A stretch of 64,000 nt of DNA from positions 2,108,001 through 2,172,000 of the forward strand of contig NZ_CP064056.1 of NCBI RefSeq assembly GCF_015775975.1. Reading direction: 5' to 3'. Source of the DNA: Staphylococcus lloydii (GTDB taxonomy: Bacteria; Bacillota; Bacilli; Staphylococcales; Staphylococcaceae). Below, piece after piece: positions 9,094 to 18,315 of the stretch (position 1 is its first letter; each line of letters starts with the position of its first letter). Made by a program: the position numbers and the translations under genes. The notes beneath the pieces are model-generated. The model ran no database searches. It was not told the origin of the DNA and was given only the letters and a program-made list of their open reading frames with translations.

Positions 9094-9912
9094 TTGAAAA
9101 AGTTAGCATTTGCAGTTACTGCTGCATCAGGGACAGCTGCTATTTTAGCAAATCATGATGCACATGCATCTACACAACATACTGTAAAATCAGGTGAGTC
9201 ACTTTGGTCAATCGCTCAAAAATATAATACTTCAGTAGACGAAATCAAAAAAAATAATAATATTAGTAACAATATTGTTTTCCCGGGACAAGTCATTGAA
9301 ATTGGTGGCAGCGGATCACAAGACTCTAGCTCTAACACGTCTTCAAATACTTCTTCTGAAGCATCAGGCGGTTCAACTCACACTGTTCAATCTGGTGAAA
9401 CTTTAGCAGTAATCGCTAATAAATATGGTGTTTCAGTTGATGAATTAATGTCAGCTAATAACTTAAACAACTACATTATCCAACCAAACCAAACATTACA
9501 AATTCCTGGCGCTGGTTCAACTGGTGGCGGTGCAGGTGGCGGAGACACTGCTACAAGTCCAGCACCTAGCCAATCTGCAAACAGTGCAAATTTATATGAC
9601 TGGGGACAATGTACTTGGCACGTATTTAATCGTCGTGCTGAAGCAGGTAAACCAATCAGTACTTATTGGTACAATGCTCAAGACTGGGCTAACGCCGCTG
9701 CTAACGATGGTTACACTATAAATAACAGCCCAAGCGTTGGCTCAATCTTACAAACTTATGAAGGACCTGTAGGTCACGTAGCATATGTTGAACGTGTTAA
9801 TCCAGATGGTAGTATTATGGTTTCAGAAATGAACTACAACACTGCACCTGGTACAGTTGGATACCGTACTATCCCAGCTTCTCAAGCTTCAAGCTACAAC
9901 TACATTCACTAA
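9094..9912 (+). CDS. Secreted LysM-CHAP peptidoglycan hydrolase (SsaA/Sle1-like)
   Basis: A 272-residue secreted protein. A signal peptide ends after AlaHisAla (about residue 25). Two LysM peptidoglycan-binding repeats (about 28-72 and 95-139) are joined by Ser/Asn- and Gly-rich linkers to a C-terminal CHAP amidase/endopeptidase domain (about 165-272). The catalytic pair is Cys173 and His228. It closely resembles the S. aureus SsaA-like protein that lies beside pitR-pit there, so the location is conserved. It starts with TTG after AGGAGG. It should act in cell separation and wall turnover; WalKR control is expected but not proven. Confidence 0.92.
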   Translation: MKKLAFAVTAASGTAAILANHDAHASTQHTVKSGESLWSIAQKYNTSVDEIKKNNNISNNIVFPGQVIEIGGSGSQDSSSNTSSNTSSEASGGSTHTVQSGETLAVIANKYGVSVDELMSANNLNNYIIQPNQTLQIPGAGSTGGGAGGGDTATSPAPSQSANSANLYDWGQCTWHVFNRRAEAGKPISTYWYNAQDWANAAANDGYTINNSPSVGSILQTYEGPVGHVAYVERVNPDGSIMVSEMNYNTAPGTVGYRTIPASQASSYNYIH

Positions 9913-9941
9913 GAATGTGACAATACAATATATAATTATAT

Positions 9942-9982
9942 ACTCAAGAACATCTAACAATTGATGTTCTTGAGTGTTTTTT
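9942..9982 (+). terminator. Terminator of LysM-CHAP gene
   Basis: A 13-bp stem (ACTCAAGAACATC pairing with GATGTTCTTGAGT) is followed by a T-run, 30 bases after the stop. Confidence 0.9.
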
Positions 9983-9990
9983 AGCTATTA

Positions 9991-10042
9991 AAAAACCATT
10001 GTTACTAAAAGTACCTTCCAACTTTTAATAACAATGGTTTTT
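9991..10042 (-). terminator. Terminator of pit operon
   Basis: Long inverted repeat, AAAAACCATTGTTA with TAACAATGGTTTTT plus an inner CTAAAAG/CTTTTAA pairing, ends 30 bases downstream of the minus-strand phosphate transporter. Confidence 0.8.
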
Positions 10043-10071
10043 AATATATGACTATTGATGATTATTTACAA

Positions 10072-11079
10072 TTAGATAATTAAATTAACAACGTAGAAAA
10101 TCAATGCAGCTAAAATTGCTGAACAAGGTAATGTTATAACCCAAGTTATAATCATACGTTGTGCAGTTTTCCATTTAACACCTTTAATACGGTTAGATGA
10201 ACCAACCCCTAGTATTGAAGATGATACAACGTGTGTTGTTGATAATGGGAAGTGCAGTGATGATGCTACGAATATAGTTAAAGCAGAAGATAAGTCTGCT
10301 GCTGCACCATTTGCTGGTCGTATTTTCATAATATTACCACCAACAGTTTTGATGATTTTCCAACCACCTACTGCTGTACCTAGTCCCATTGCTGTCGCAC
10401 AGGCAATTTTTACCCATAATTGTGGTTCAACACTTGAACCTGTTTGAATGTTTGCAACAATAAGCGCTAACGTAATAATACCCATAGATTTTTGCGCATC
10501 GTTAGTACCATGCGAGAATGACTGTAATGATGCAGTAAATATTTGGAAAAATCTAAAGTTACGATTCGTTTTTGTTAAATTTGCATTTTTAAAAACAATT
10601 TTAACAATTGAATAAATGATAAAGCCGACTATAAACGCTACAACCGGTGATAACAATAATACTACGATGATTTTAGTGAATCCTTCGTAGTGTAATACCG
10701 CAAATGAACCTTGCGACGCAATAGCCGCACCTGCGATAGAACCAATTAAAGCATGTGATGAGGAACTTGGAATACCATAAAGCCATGTAACTAAGTTCCA
10801 AATAATTGCGGCCAAGATAGCTGATAACACTACAACAAGCCCATTTTCAAGTTTGAACGGGTCTACAATATCCTTCGTGATTGTTCCAGCAACACCTGTA
10901 AAAGTTAATGCACCAATAAAGTTCATTATTGCGGCAAGAAAAATTGCAGTTTTAGGCGTTAGTGCTCTAGTTGAAACGGCAGTCGCTACAGCATTGGCAG
11001 TATCATGAAAGCCATTGATAAAGTCAAATAATAGTGAAAATATTACGATAGCTATAGTGACGATTAAAATATATTCCAT
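10072..11079 (-). CDS. pit: Inorganic phosphate transporter, PiT family
   Basis: A 335-residue membrane transporter of the PiT family, which imports phosphate, often as a metal-phosphate complex, with protons. Both signature repeats are visible: GFHDTANAVATAVSTR near residues 23-38 and FSHGTNDAQKSMG near residues 192-204. It follows the DUF47 gene with a 13-base gap on the same strand, the usual pairing. In S. aureus the same pair lies between vraG and the SsaA-like gene; here it directly follows graS. Confidence 0.92.
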   Translation of the reverse strand: MEYILIVTIAIVIFSLLFDFINGFHDTANAVATAVSTRALTPKTAIFLAAIMNFIGALTFTGVAGTITKDIVDPFKLENGLVVVLSAILAAIIWNLVTWLYGIPSSSSHALIGSIAGAAIASQGSFAVLHYEGFTKIIVVLLLSPVVAFIVGFIIYSIVKIVFKNANLTKTNRNFRFFQIFTASLQSFSHGTNDAQKSMGIITLALIVANIQTGSSVEPQLWVKIACATAMGLGTAVGGWKIIKTVGGNIMKIRPANGAAADLSSALTIFVASSLHFPLSTTHVVSSSILGVGSSNRIKGVKWKTAQRMIITWVITLPCSAILAALIFYVVNLII

Positions 11080-11092
11080 AAATTAGGACTCC

Positions 11093-11710
11093 TTAGCTAT
11101 TTTTCATAATAATTGTTTCAAAATTATTTGCCACAACTTGGCATTTATCGGCAATATCTTCTAAACTTTCATATATTTCTTTAATTTTAATTAATGTAAT
11201 AGGATCTGTTTCACTATTGAAAATATGTTTGATAGATTGACGTAAAATACCATCACAGTTAGTTTCAAATTCTTTAATATTAATAGAATGTATACGCATA
11301 TGAGATAACTTTTTATCTACTAATAATCCCACAGCTAATTTCATTTCAGCAACTGCTTTTTGGATATTATCAACAAATTCTGCCATGTACTCATCAGTAT
11401 ATTCTATTGAGTACATTTCGAACATGCCTGATGTTTCTTCAATTGCATCAAGCACATCATCAATTGCATTACATAAAGATAAAATATCTTCACGTTCAAT
11501 AGGTGTAATGAATGTTTGATTCAAATCTGAAATCACTTGATGCATTAAATCGTCACCATGTGATTCATAAGTCTTAATATTGTCTGAATATGCTTTTAAG
11601 TCTAAGTGTGTGTTAAAATCCATTTTCCCAAATTCAATCGCAGCGCGGTCTAGGTTAAACACCATTTCCTCTAGTTGTACCATGAATTTGTCTTTTTTCT
11701 TATTAAACAT
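11093..11710 (-). CDS. DUF47 family protein, Pit accessory (PhoU-like)
   Basis: A 205-residue all-helical PhoU-like protein of the DUF47 family. These are nearly always encoded beside a PiT transporter and are thought to modulate it (called PitR in S. aureus). Acidic helices with the DDVLDAIEETSGMFEMY stretch near residues 85-101 match the family's metal-binding pattern. It is the first gene of the two-gene phosphate operon. It should be cytoplasmic. Confidence 0.88.
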   Translation of the reverse strand: MFNKKKDKFMVQLEEMVFNLDRAAIEFGKMDFNTHLDLKAYSDNIKTYESHGDDLMHQVISDLNQTFITPIEREDILSLCNAIDDVLDAIEETSGMFEMYSIEYTDEYMAEFVDNIQKAVAEMKLAVGLLVDKKLSHMRIHSINIKEFETNCDGILRQSIKHIFNSETDPITLIKIKEIYESLEDIADKCQVVANNFETIIMKNS

Positions 11711-12073
11711 TCAATAAAATCCTCCATTTACAGCGATTGTTAATAATCACCATCAATAAATTTAATAATTTAAAGCCTTAACAGCTAAACATCTGTCCCT
11801 CAGTTATTATAAATGAAAATCACTTATATATGTAGTAATTTTTTCTCTAATAAATGTTGCTTACTATCTATAATGCTAACTTACAGGACTTGTTTTGCCT
11901 TACTAGAAAATAGCACAAAATTTACAATTCTACAATTGAATTTACAAATTCTTAACATTCATCTCATTAATTTAATAAACAAGTTAATGCATATAACAAA
12001 AACCTATTATATTCAATTTTTTACAAAGTTAGAAATATATAAATGACTATCTTATATTGTTGTAAATTATAAT
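11711..12073. other. Intergenic region between graS and pit operon; vraFG absent
   Basis: This 363-base AT-rich stretch holds no supported gene. It carries the upstream region of the pit operon. In S. aureus the ABC transporter genes vraF and vraG lie at this point; no remnant of either is visible. A direct repeat at 11941-11957 is listed separately. Confidence 0.7.
11941..11957 (-). promoter_or_regulatory. WalR/PhoP-like direct repeat upstream of pit operon
   Basis: On the minus strand the sequence reads TGTTAA, five bases, TGTAAA, which fits the WalR consensus TGTWAH-N5-TGTWAH. On the plus strand it is TTTACA-N5-TTAACA, the form of Bacillus PhoP boxes. It lies 231 bases before the pitR start. 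Such repeats arise by chance in AT-rich DNA. Confidence 0.35.
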
Positions 12074-13108
12074 TTAATCATCTGCATGCTGAGAGAGTCG
12101 TTTCACAATATCGTTTTGTTCAGGAAACGTGAAGATAACTTCAGTCCCCTTATTGAGTTCTGAGTTAATATTAACCGTTACTTTCAACGCTTTCTTCAAT
12201 TCATTTACTAAGTATAGACCGATGCCCGACGAAGCCGAATCGTTATGGAACGACGTAGATGTAAAGCCTCTTTCAAATATACGCGGTAAATCTTTAGTAC
12301 TAATACCTCTACCTTCATCTTTTATACTTAATGTGACATGATTGTTTATTATCGTTGCCTCTAGAATGATCGTACTGTCTTCACTATATTTAATAGCATT
12401 TGATAGTGCCTGTCTAATCATCATGCGACATAACTTGGTATCTGTATAAATCTGTAGCTCATCATCAATTAATAAATCAAAACCTATACCTCTCGCTTGA
12501 CTTATAAATCGCGTTAATTGAATCTCTTCTATTACTAACTTTCTTAAAGACACATGTTCAAAATATAGATCTTTATTTTGAGATTGCATACGTGTTAAAT
12601 ATAGTTGTACATCTAACATTGAGTTAATACGTGACCACTCATAAATTAATGACTTCTTACGTTCGCTATCTTGTTCTTTATCTATTAATAATTTCAATGA
12701 AGTTACAGGCGTTTTTATATCATGAACAAAAGTCGTTAGTGTTTGTTCGTATGTCTTAATTTGTTGTCGTTGTTGATTCAGGATAGCTTTTTGATTCGCT
12801 ATATTATTATATAAAAATGCTACCACTTCTCTTTGAAAAGGCGTATCGGCTAAATTTTTATGTTTAATCTCTTCTATTTCTTTATTATTTATAATATGGC
12901 GTATAAACTGTGTTTCTTTAACAAATGAAAAGATGATATAAACTATAGTTAAACCAATATTCAAAATAACTATATATAATACGCTGCCGACATCAATATC
13001 ATAATCAATTGCAGCGATGACAAGAATAATGACGTTTAAAAAGATAATCCATAAAATCCATCGCAACCGTGACCTCAAATACATCCATAATAGTTTAATA
13101 TTACCCAT
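12074..13108 (-). CDS. graS: Sensor histidine kinase GraS
   Basis: A 344-residue intramembrane-sensing kinase. Two membrane helices (about 15-34 and 43-63) flank a nine-residue outside loop containing Asp35, Asp37 and Asp39. The dimerisation box has His129 in the FVHDIKTP motif, and the ATPase domain (about 220-335) shows the N, G1 (DEGRGIS) and G2 (SSGIGLYLV) boxes. With GraR it senses cationic antimicrobial peptides and controls cell-surface charge genes (dltABCD, mprF) in S. aureus. It overlaps graR by eight bases. Compared with the S. aureus loop as I recall it, Pro39 is Asp and Asp41 is Gly. Confidence 0.92.
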   Translation of the reverse strand: MGNIKLLWMYLRSRLRWILWIIFLNVIILVIAAIDYDIDVGSVLYIVILNIGLTIVYIIFSFVKETQFIRHIINNKEIEEIKHKNLADTPFQREVVAFLYNNIANQKAILNQQRQQIKTYEQTLTTFVHDIKTPVTSLKLLIDKEQDSERKKSLIYEWSRINSMLDVQLYLTRMQSQNKDLYFEHVSLRKLVIEEIQLTRFISQARGIGFDLLIDDELQIYTDTKLCRMMIRQALSNAIKYSEDSTIILEATIINNHVTLSIKDEGRGISTKDLPRIFERGFTSTSFHNDSASSGIGLYLVNELKKALKVTVNINSELNKGTEVIFTFPEQNDIVKRLSQHADD

Positions 13109-13775
13109 GTGCTAGGTAACCCCTACCGACTTTAGTTTCAATTTCATTATCCATGCCTATATCTTTTAACTTCTTACGTAAACGATTAACATTCACTGTC
13201 AATGTATTATCACTCACGAAAGCCTCATCATCCCATAAGGCCGTTATAATGGTATCTCTCGTTACGATTTGATTTTGTTTTCGTACAAGCATTTCTAAAA
13301 TAATCATTTCTGTTTTTGATAACACAATATCTTGATTGTCTTTGCTAATAACGTCTTTTGTTAAGTCTAACGTAGCACCTTGCCAGTCTATATTTCTTTT
13401 TTCTTCAGTATTAAATTCATATACCCTGCGATAAATAGCTTGTAATTTGGCAACAAGTACATTCGTGTTAAACGGCTTTTGTACGTAATCATCTGCACCA
13501 AGTTCCATCCCCATTACTTGATCCATAGGGCTATCTCTTGAAGATAAAAATAGTATTGGAACGTTGGAAGATTGGCGGATTTTTCTCGTCCAATGAAAAC
13601 CATCATATTTAGGTAATTGAATATCCATGATAATAATTTTAGGTTTAACTTGTTCAAAAGATGCAACGACATCTGAAAAGTCTGCTACACCTTCCACTTC
13701 AAAATCCCATTGATTTAATTCTTTACTTAACTCATTAAATAACGTCTTGTCATCTTCTACTAATAGTATTTTCAC
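13101..13775 (-). CDS. graR: Response regulator GraR (OmpR family)
   Basis: With the GTG start at 13775 the protein is 224 residues, the same length as S. aureus GraR, and GGAGG lies eight bases upstream. An earlier in-frame start at 13790 lacks a spaced ribosome binding site. The receiver domain has phospho-acceptor Asp51 and Lys in [11 protein letters not shown]; the C-terminal winged helix (about 128-224) shows the [11 protein letters not shown] and VNRLRKKL motifs. It regulates resistance to cationic peptides together with GraS. The order graX, graR, graS is conserved. Confidence 0.92.
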   Translation of the reverse strand: MKILLVEDDKTLFNELSKELNQWDFEVEGVADFSDVVASFEQVKPKIIIMDIQLPKYDGFHWTRKIRQSSNVPILFLSSRDSPMDQVMGMELGADDYVQKPFNTNVLVAKLQAIYRRVYEFNTEEKRNIDWQGATLDLTKDVISKDNQDIVLSKTEMIILEMLVRKQNQIVTRDTIITALWDDEAFVSDNTLTVNVNRLRKKLKDIGMDNEIETKVGRGYLAHG

Positions 13776-13793
13776 TCGCGATGCCTCCAATGA

Positions 13794-14711
13794 TTATTTA
13801 GTGTATTTCATGCTTTCGCCCGAACGGAGTCTTTCTTGAAAGTTTTTAATACGGCAATTAACATCAAAGCCCCGTAACATCATTTTTTGAAATGGCGCTT
13901 GCGAAACGTAATAAATTGGCCATATAACTTTAGGGATATAGTCATGCAAATGAACCATTACTTTAGAAGAGCCTTTTAATAATCTAAATTCTAACTTACC
14001 TTGTTTTTTGATATTAGGTTTAGTTAAACTGCCACCGACTAAATGCATTGTAATTATATCTTCCGCAGTCTGCACTTTGTGTAATATTAATAAGGGTCTA
14101 TCTTTACGTTTTAAATAAATAAAAAAGTTATCGCCTTCATTGTAACTATGAATTATCGTTCCCTTTGTTTCATTTAACCATGACATATACGCTTTCACCA
14201 TATGTTCTAGTGACCAATTAACGGGTAATTGCATATTCATTGCTGTGCGAACATCATCATATTTTGACACTTGCAATTCAGCAGAAACATGGGGTCGTGC
14301 GACTCTATTTTCCGTTTCTTCTACTGTAACACCATACGCTGATAATCTTTCAACAGTTTCGCGATCAAAACGACTGCCACCAATATAAATAATTTTTGTT
14401 ACTTTATTAATCGCTGCGGCACGACCAAAATTATCTGCAGCGATAAGGTTTAAATCTTTTGCAGTAGCGTCGGTTAACTTTGCCGAATGCTTAGTTGGGT
14501 CTAAATAATAAATGGCAATATCCATTCCTTCCATTGCATCAACGACATCTCGATAATTATATATATCTTTTTTTAACCAAATGACTTCTTGCACTTCTTC
14601 CTCTTTTGGATATTTAGACAGTGTATATAATTGCGCTTCTGATTTAATTGAAGCTATTAAATTTTTCCCTATATATCCTGTAGCTCCTGCAAGTAGCACT
14701 TTAGGCTTCAT
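13794..14711 (-). CDS. graX: GraX, accessory NAD(P)-binding protein of GraRS
   Basis: A Rossmann-fold protein of about 305 residues. The N-terminal LLAGATGYIGKNL is the NAD(P)-binding GxxGxxG motif of the atypical short-chain dehydrogenase group. The start is set at 14711 because GGAG lies eight bases before this ATG and the S. aureus protein begins in the same way. In S. aureus GraX interacts with GraR/GraS and is needed for peptide-resistance signalling; no enzyme reaction is established. It is the first gene of the graXRS operon, with an 18-base gap to graR. Confidence 0.9.
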   Translation of the reverse strand: MKPKVLLAGATGYIGKNLIASIKSEAQLYTLSKYPKEEEVQEVIWLKKDIYNYRDVVDAMEGMDIAIYYLDPTKHSAKLTDATAKDLNLIAADNFGRAAAINKVTKIIYIGGSRFDRETVERLSAYGVTVEETENRVARPHVSAELQVSKYDDVRTAMNMQLPVNWSLEHMVKAYMSWLNETKGTIIHSYNEGDNFFIYLKRKDRPLLILHKVQTAEDIITMHLVGGSLTKPNIKKQGKLEFRLLKGSSKVMVHLHDYIPKVIWPIYYVSQAPFQKMMLRGFDVNCRIKNFQERLRSGESMKYTK

Positions 14712-14825
14712 CGACGCCACTCCTTTTTTGTTAATAAATTATATTGTTTTGAAAAAACTAAAGATTATATTTGCAATTTATATTATACTAAATATAAATT
14801 GCCCAGAAACGAGGTGTTTAAAACC

Positions 14826-15332
14826 ATGGTCCATCAAATACGAGAAATTGGTATCAATGACGTCCAGGACTTTATTAAATTATTAAAGTCTATCTATGAT
14901 GAGTCTGATTTTATGATATATAATCCAGGTGAATATGCACCATCAATCACTGATGCTTTAAGTAAATTAGAACATTTTATCACTTCTCCTACAAATGCTA
15001 TCTATGTAGCAGAATATAACAGTGAGCTTGTAGGTTTTGCTACAGTTACAACTAAAGACTATGCACGTACAAAACATGAAGCAAAATTTTCTATGGGTGT
15101 CGTTAAATTTTATAGAGAAAAAGGCCTTGGCCAATCACTTATAAATTCAGTGGAGGCTTGGTGTTTAAACCATAACATCAGACGTATTGAAGTTACTGTC
15201 GTCACTGAAAATGTCGCCGCAGTTGATATATTCAAAGCTGCTGGATACCAGATTGAAGGCGAACTAAGAGACAAACTTTTCATCGATAATAAATATTATA
15301 ATGAATATGTAATGTCAAAACTATTACTTTAA
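14826..15332 (+). CDS. GNAT family N-acetyltransferase
   Basis: A 168-residue acetyltransferase. The acetyl-CoA loop is the REKGLGQSLI stretch (QxxGxG/A-like), followed by the beta-bulge VENVAAVDIFKAAGY, the classic GNAT end motif. The ATG at 14826 is chosen because GAGGTG lies nine bases upstream; the TTG at 14799 has no ribosome binding site. It is divergent from graX, in the 100-base gap that also holds both promoters. The substrate is unknown. Confidence 0.85.
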   Translation: MVHQIREIGINDVQDFIKLLKSIYDESDFMIYNPGEYAPSITDALSKLEHFITSPTNAIYVAEYNSELVGFATVTTKDYARTKHEAKFSMGVVKFYREKGLGQSLINSVEAWCLNHNIRRIEVTVVTENVAAVDIFKAAGYQIEGELRDKLFIDNKYYNEYVMSKLLL

Positions 15333-15345
15333 GTATAACATGTTG

Positions 15346-15383
15346 AAAGGGCATAAAAACGCTAAGTTTTTATGCCCTTTCTT
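15346..15383. terminator. Bidirectional intrinsic terminator
   Basis: A perfect 15-bp stem (15346-15360 with 15366-15380) around GCTAA separates the convergent acetyltransferase and esterase genes. Confidence 0.9.
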
Positions 15384-15384
15384 A

Positions 15385-16416
15385 TTAATATGGATTTAAA
15401 TCTACACCATTTGGATTACTATCTTCGTTATTTACTTTTGTTTCAACACCAGAAGAACTTGTGTTACGACTTAAGAATCCTAAAACATCTTTCATATTTT
15501 GTTTAGACTCAGGTAACTCTAAATGGAATTGATATTGATGCCTTAAATGATGCGTTCCGTCATAGAAAAGGTCATCTACAGGTACATCTTCTTCTTCTAA
15601 TTTTTTCTTAAATGCGATATTTTGACTATAAAATGGATCTGCATCTCCTACCGATAGATAAGTTGGTGGATAATTTTTTGTAACTTGATTAATTGTCGAC
15701 ATTTGAGAAATATTTTTAAATTGCTGTTCCCAATTTCTTTCACCCGTATAACTTTGCATAAATAGCTGAATTCTTGGGAATTCTGTTTGTCTTACTGTTT
15801 TCATATCATAAAAACCGCCGAAAAATATCGCTGCTTTTATTTGATCATTATCAAATCGTTGTTTGAAATGCATTTCGTTTCTTAATGACTTATTAGTCTG
15901 CATAGCCGTATATTGACTCGACATTTGTGCACCAGCCGAATCCCCACCAAAAATGACTTGATCAAAATCAATAGGCAACTCATGCTTGTTTCGTTTAATA
16001 AATTGTACGGCTTGATCGATTTGATGCAATTGACTTGGATATTTAAAATCAGGTGCTAGCGCATAGTTGATATTTACAACGATATAGCCTTGTTCAGCAA
16101 TTTTAGCTAACAATGGGTTTTTATACTGTTTATCGCCGGCAATATAACCTCCACCATGCATCCAAAAAATAACAGGTAATTTGTTATCTTTTTCAAGATC
16201 GGTTGGCGTTAAAATGTCTAACCGACTATTTGCCCAACCTTTACTATATGTAATATTCGTAAATGCATTTACGTTTTTATTATTAACTTGTACTCTTTCT
16301 TTTACTTGTTGCGTATGTTGCTGGTCAAAATGTCTTTTCAACAATAAGCCAACGACAGCGGCAACTACCACAATTACTATAATTGTAATAACAATCCATT
16401 TCTGTTTTTTATTCAT
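15385..16416 (-). CDS. Membrane-anchored alpha/beta hydrolase (HSL/esterase type)
   Basis: With the ATG at 16416, preceded by GGAAAGG, the protein is 343 residues. An N-terminal membrane helix (about 5-28) is probably an uncleaved anchor or signal. The oxyanion HGGGY motif and nucleophile elbow GDSAG mark the hormone-sensitive lipase/carboxylesterase group; Asp in DADPFY and His in THHLRH complete the triad. The catalytic domain should lie outside the membrane. Substrate unknown; short-chain esters are likely. Confidence 0.88.
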   Translation of the reverse strand: MNKKQKWIVITIIVIVVVAAVVGLLLKRHFDQQHTQQVKERVQVNNKNVNAFTNITYSKGWANSRLDILTPTDLEKDNKLPVIFWMHGGGYIAGDKQYKNPLLAKIAEQGYIVVNINYALAPDFKYPSQLHQIDQAVQFIKRNKHELPIDFDQVIFGGDSAGAQMSSQYTAMQTNKSLRNEMHFKQRFDNDQIKAAIFFGGFYDMKTVRQTEFPRIQLFMQSYTGERNWEQQFKNISQMSTINQVTKNYPPTYLSVGDADPFYSQNIAFKKKLEEEDVPVDDLFYDGTHHLRHQYQFHLELPESKQNMKDVLGFLSRNTSSSGVETKVNNEDSNPNGVDLNPY

Positions 16417-16608
16417 GACTGACCTTTCCTTTCGGAAGCATTGTACCATATTTATAATTTGTAATGTACAAATTATAAATGAATTTTAATTAACCTATTT
16501 TTCTATTTAATGATAACTTCTTGTTTGTAGTATTAACAATAAACGTAATAATACGCTCATATTACTATCACTTTTTTGGATTTAAAAACATATAGTGAAT
16601 GATAAAAA

Positions 16609-16645
16609 AAGTAACTATTGTATTTTTGCCATACAACAGTTACTT
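16609..16645 (-). terminator. Terminator of the gene ending at 16696
   Basis: A 15-bp stem with one G-U pair (16609-16623 with 16631-16645) and a seven-base loop lies downstream of the minus-strand gene; A-run on the plus strand gives the T-run. Confidence 0.8.
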
Positions 16646-16695
16646 TAATTTCAATTTTATTAAATTAATCAATAATAGTTACATGTAATTAACAA

Positions 16696-17196
16696 TTAAT
16701 CAGCAGTTTTACCACGATTAAGTTCATTAAAGTCTACTACTACATCATCCATACGTTTAGCTGTTTCTTTCAACACATTACGTGCAACACTATTCGATGG
16801 ATCAAGTTTCAATATTTGTCTTGATATATCAAAAGCTTTTTTATCTGAAATAACTGGTTCAGGTACAGCGTGTAATAATAACATCTGTAATAAACTTTTA
16901 ACTTCTTTACCGTCAGTGAGCTTTATGGATGATTCAGCATGATAATAAGCAGAGTCTAAAGCACCTTGTGTTTCACTCAATGGATAAACTAAAAGTAAGA
17001 ATGCTAAATCATGCATTTCTGATGTTTCTTCTTTTTTCAACATATCCAATATACATGTATAAAACATCATACTTTCGACTTCATGTGCGCTAGAAATATA
17101 AGCCTCTTCAAATTCCATAAAATCTGCTTCGGACATTAAACTTTTTACTGACTCAAATTCGCCGTTTAAGACATGTTTCTTTATTAAATCTTGCAT
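16696..17196 (-). CDS. Hypothetical helical protein, TPR-like
   Basis: A 166-residue soluble acidic protein, almost all alpha helix. The second half has paired helices with SAYYHAESSIKL and ILKLDPSNSVARNVL, the latter resembling a tetratricopeptide repeat helix, which would suggest protein binding. I do not recognise a named family. It stands alone with its own terminator and a good AGGAGG-like site before the ATG. It lies beside dhaKLM but nothing shows a link. Confidence 0.7.
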   Translation of the reverse strand: MQDLIKKHVLNGEFESVKSLMSEADFMEFEEAYISSAHEVESMMFYTCILDMLKKEETSEMHDLAFLLLVYPLSETQGALDSAYYHAESSIKLTDGKEVKSLLQMLLLHAVPEPVISDKKAFDISRQILKLDPSNSVARNVLKETAKRMDDVVVDFNELNRGKTAD

Positions 17197-17350
17197 GGCA
17201 ATGTCCTCCTATAGTCCAGATTCCTTTTACATTTAGTTTATATTTTAGCACATTTTTAAAATTTAATCATTTGTAATACATTAAATTCTATAAATTTTAG
17301 TAAATAACTAGATATATCAGACAAAACAATGATTTATCTTTCGGAAATAT

Positions 17351-17716
17351 TTATTTTGTGAAATTATTTTTCAATTCTTCCAATGTTTCATCAATAGAGC
17401 TACCAACTGACAATTTCACTGCCGCCGTAAAACTACCTTCTACAATAGGAGCAGTCGCTTTTTCAACTCTATATTCGCCGTCATACATATCAAGCGCCAT
17501 ATCTAAGTTCATTTCAGCAGAACCGATATCATAAAAGCAAATAGCATCTTCTTCAAGCGAAGTTAATGTTTGTTGAATATCATCAAAAGATGTACCAATT
17601 TCTCCGTTCGTCCCGCCCTGTGCAAATACAGTAACGTTTTGTGCCATTTGTGCTAATAATGACTTTGTACCTTGTGCAATATCTTCACTATGACTGACTA
17701 ATACAATTGCTGTCAT
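17351..17716 (-). CDS. dhaM: PTS-dependent dihydroxyacetone kinase, phosphotransferase subunit DhaM
   Basis: A 121-residue EIIA-mannose-like domain. The phospho-accepting His9 is in the LVSHSEDIAQG motif. It passes phosphate from HPr of the sugar phosphotransferase system to ADP bound in DhaL. It is the single-domain form, lacking the HPr and EI-like extensions of the E. coli protein. It is third in the dhaKLM operon, two bases after dhaL. Confidence 0.9.
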   Translation of the reverse strand: MTAIVLVSHSEDIAQGTKSLLAQMAQNVTVFAQGGTNGEIGTSFDDIQQTLTSLEEDAICFYDIGSAEMNLDMALDMYDGEYRVEKATAPIVEGSFTAAVKLSVGSSIDETLEELKNNFTK

Positions 17717-17718
17717 AT

Positions 17719-18294
17719 TTATTCATCTCCTATTAAAGCGTTTAAAATATAAACACTGCTTTGTGCACCGGGATCGATGTGACCTTTAGAATCTTCTTTA
17801 AAGTATGCTGCTCTACCTTTAGTAGCAACCATATCTTTAGTATCATCAGCAAATCCTTGTAAAGTTTCTAATGTCACTGTTTTCCCTTCTTCAACTGCTT
17901 CTCTTGTGCGTTCAATCACATCAAACATTGTTTTTTCATTTAAAGATACTTTACCTCTTTCAGCTATTGCATCTGAAAATGCCTGTAACAATTGTTTCAA
18001 ATTAGTAGCTGTAATTTCATCTTCTGCCACTTGGGACATTTTAACAAAACTAAAGCCATATAACGGCCCAGAAGCGCCACCGATATTAGACATTAAGGTC
18101 ATACCTGTTGATTTTAATACTGAAGCTACAGATTGTGTATCAATCTTATCAGGTAAGGCTTTAAAACCTCTCAACATATTTACACCATGATCTCCGTCGC
18201 CGATTGCTCGGTCTAATTCTGTTAAATTGTCTTCCTGTGCTGTAAAAGTATCTACGAGATTCAATAAGTTTTGTGATAAAGTTTGTGCGTCCAT
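17719..18294 (-). CDS. dhaL: Dihydroxyacetone kinase, ADP-binding subunit DhaL
   Basis: A 191-residue all-helical subunit. The magnesium-ADP site is the AIGDGDHGVNM motif near residues 26-36, and the GGASGPLYG loop near residues 73-81 closes over the nucleotide. DhaL keeps ADP as a cofactor that is rephosphorylated by DhaM and donates to dihydroxyacetone held by DhaK. It sits 21 bases downstream of dhaK. Confidence 0.92.
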   Translation of the reverse strand: MDAQTLSQNLLNLVDTFTAQEDNLTELDRAIGDGDHGVNMLRGFKALPDKIDTQSVASVLKSTGMTLMSNIGGASGPLYGFSFVKMSQVAEDEITATNLKQLLQAFSDAIAERGKVSLNEKTMFDVIERTREAVEEGKTVTLETLQGFADDTKDMVATKGRAAYFKEDSKGHIDPGAQSSVYILNALIGDE

Positions 18295-18315
18295 AATCGT
18301 TCCTCCTTAAATGGT

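Noticed and set aside
9370..9600. Internal tandem repeats in the LysM-CHAP gene
   Set aside because: The two LysM domains and Ser/Gly-rich linkers are normal domain repeats with diverged DNA.
11813..12046. A 77-residue plus-strand ORF in the graS-pitR gap
   Set aside because: There is no ribosome binding site and the composition is that of random AT-rich sequence.
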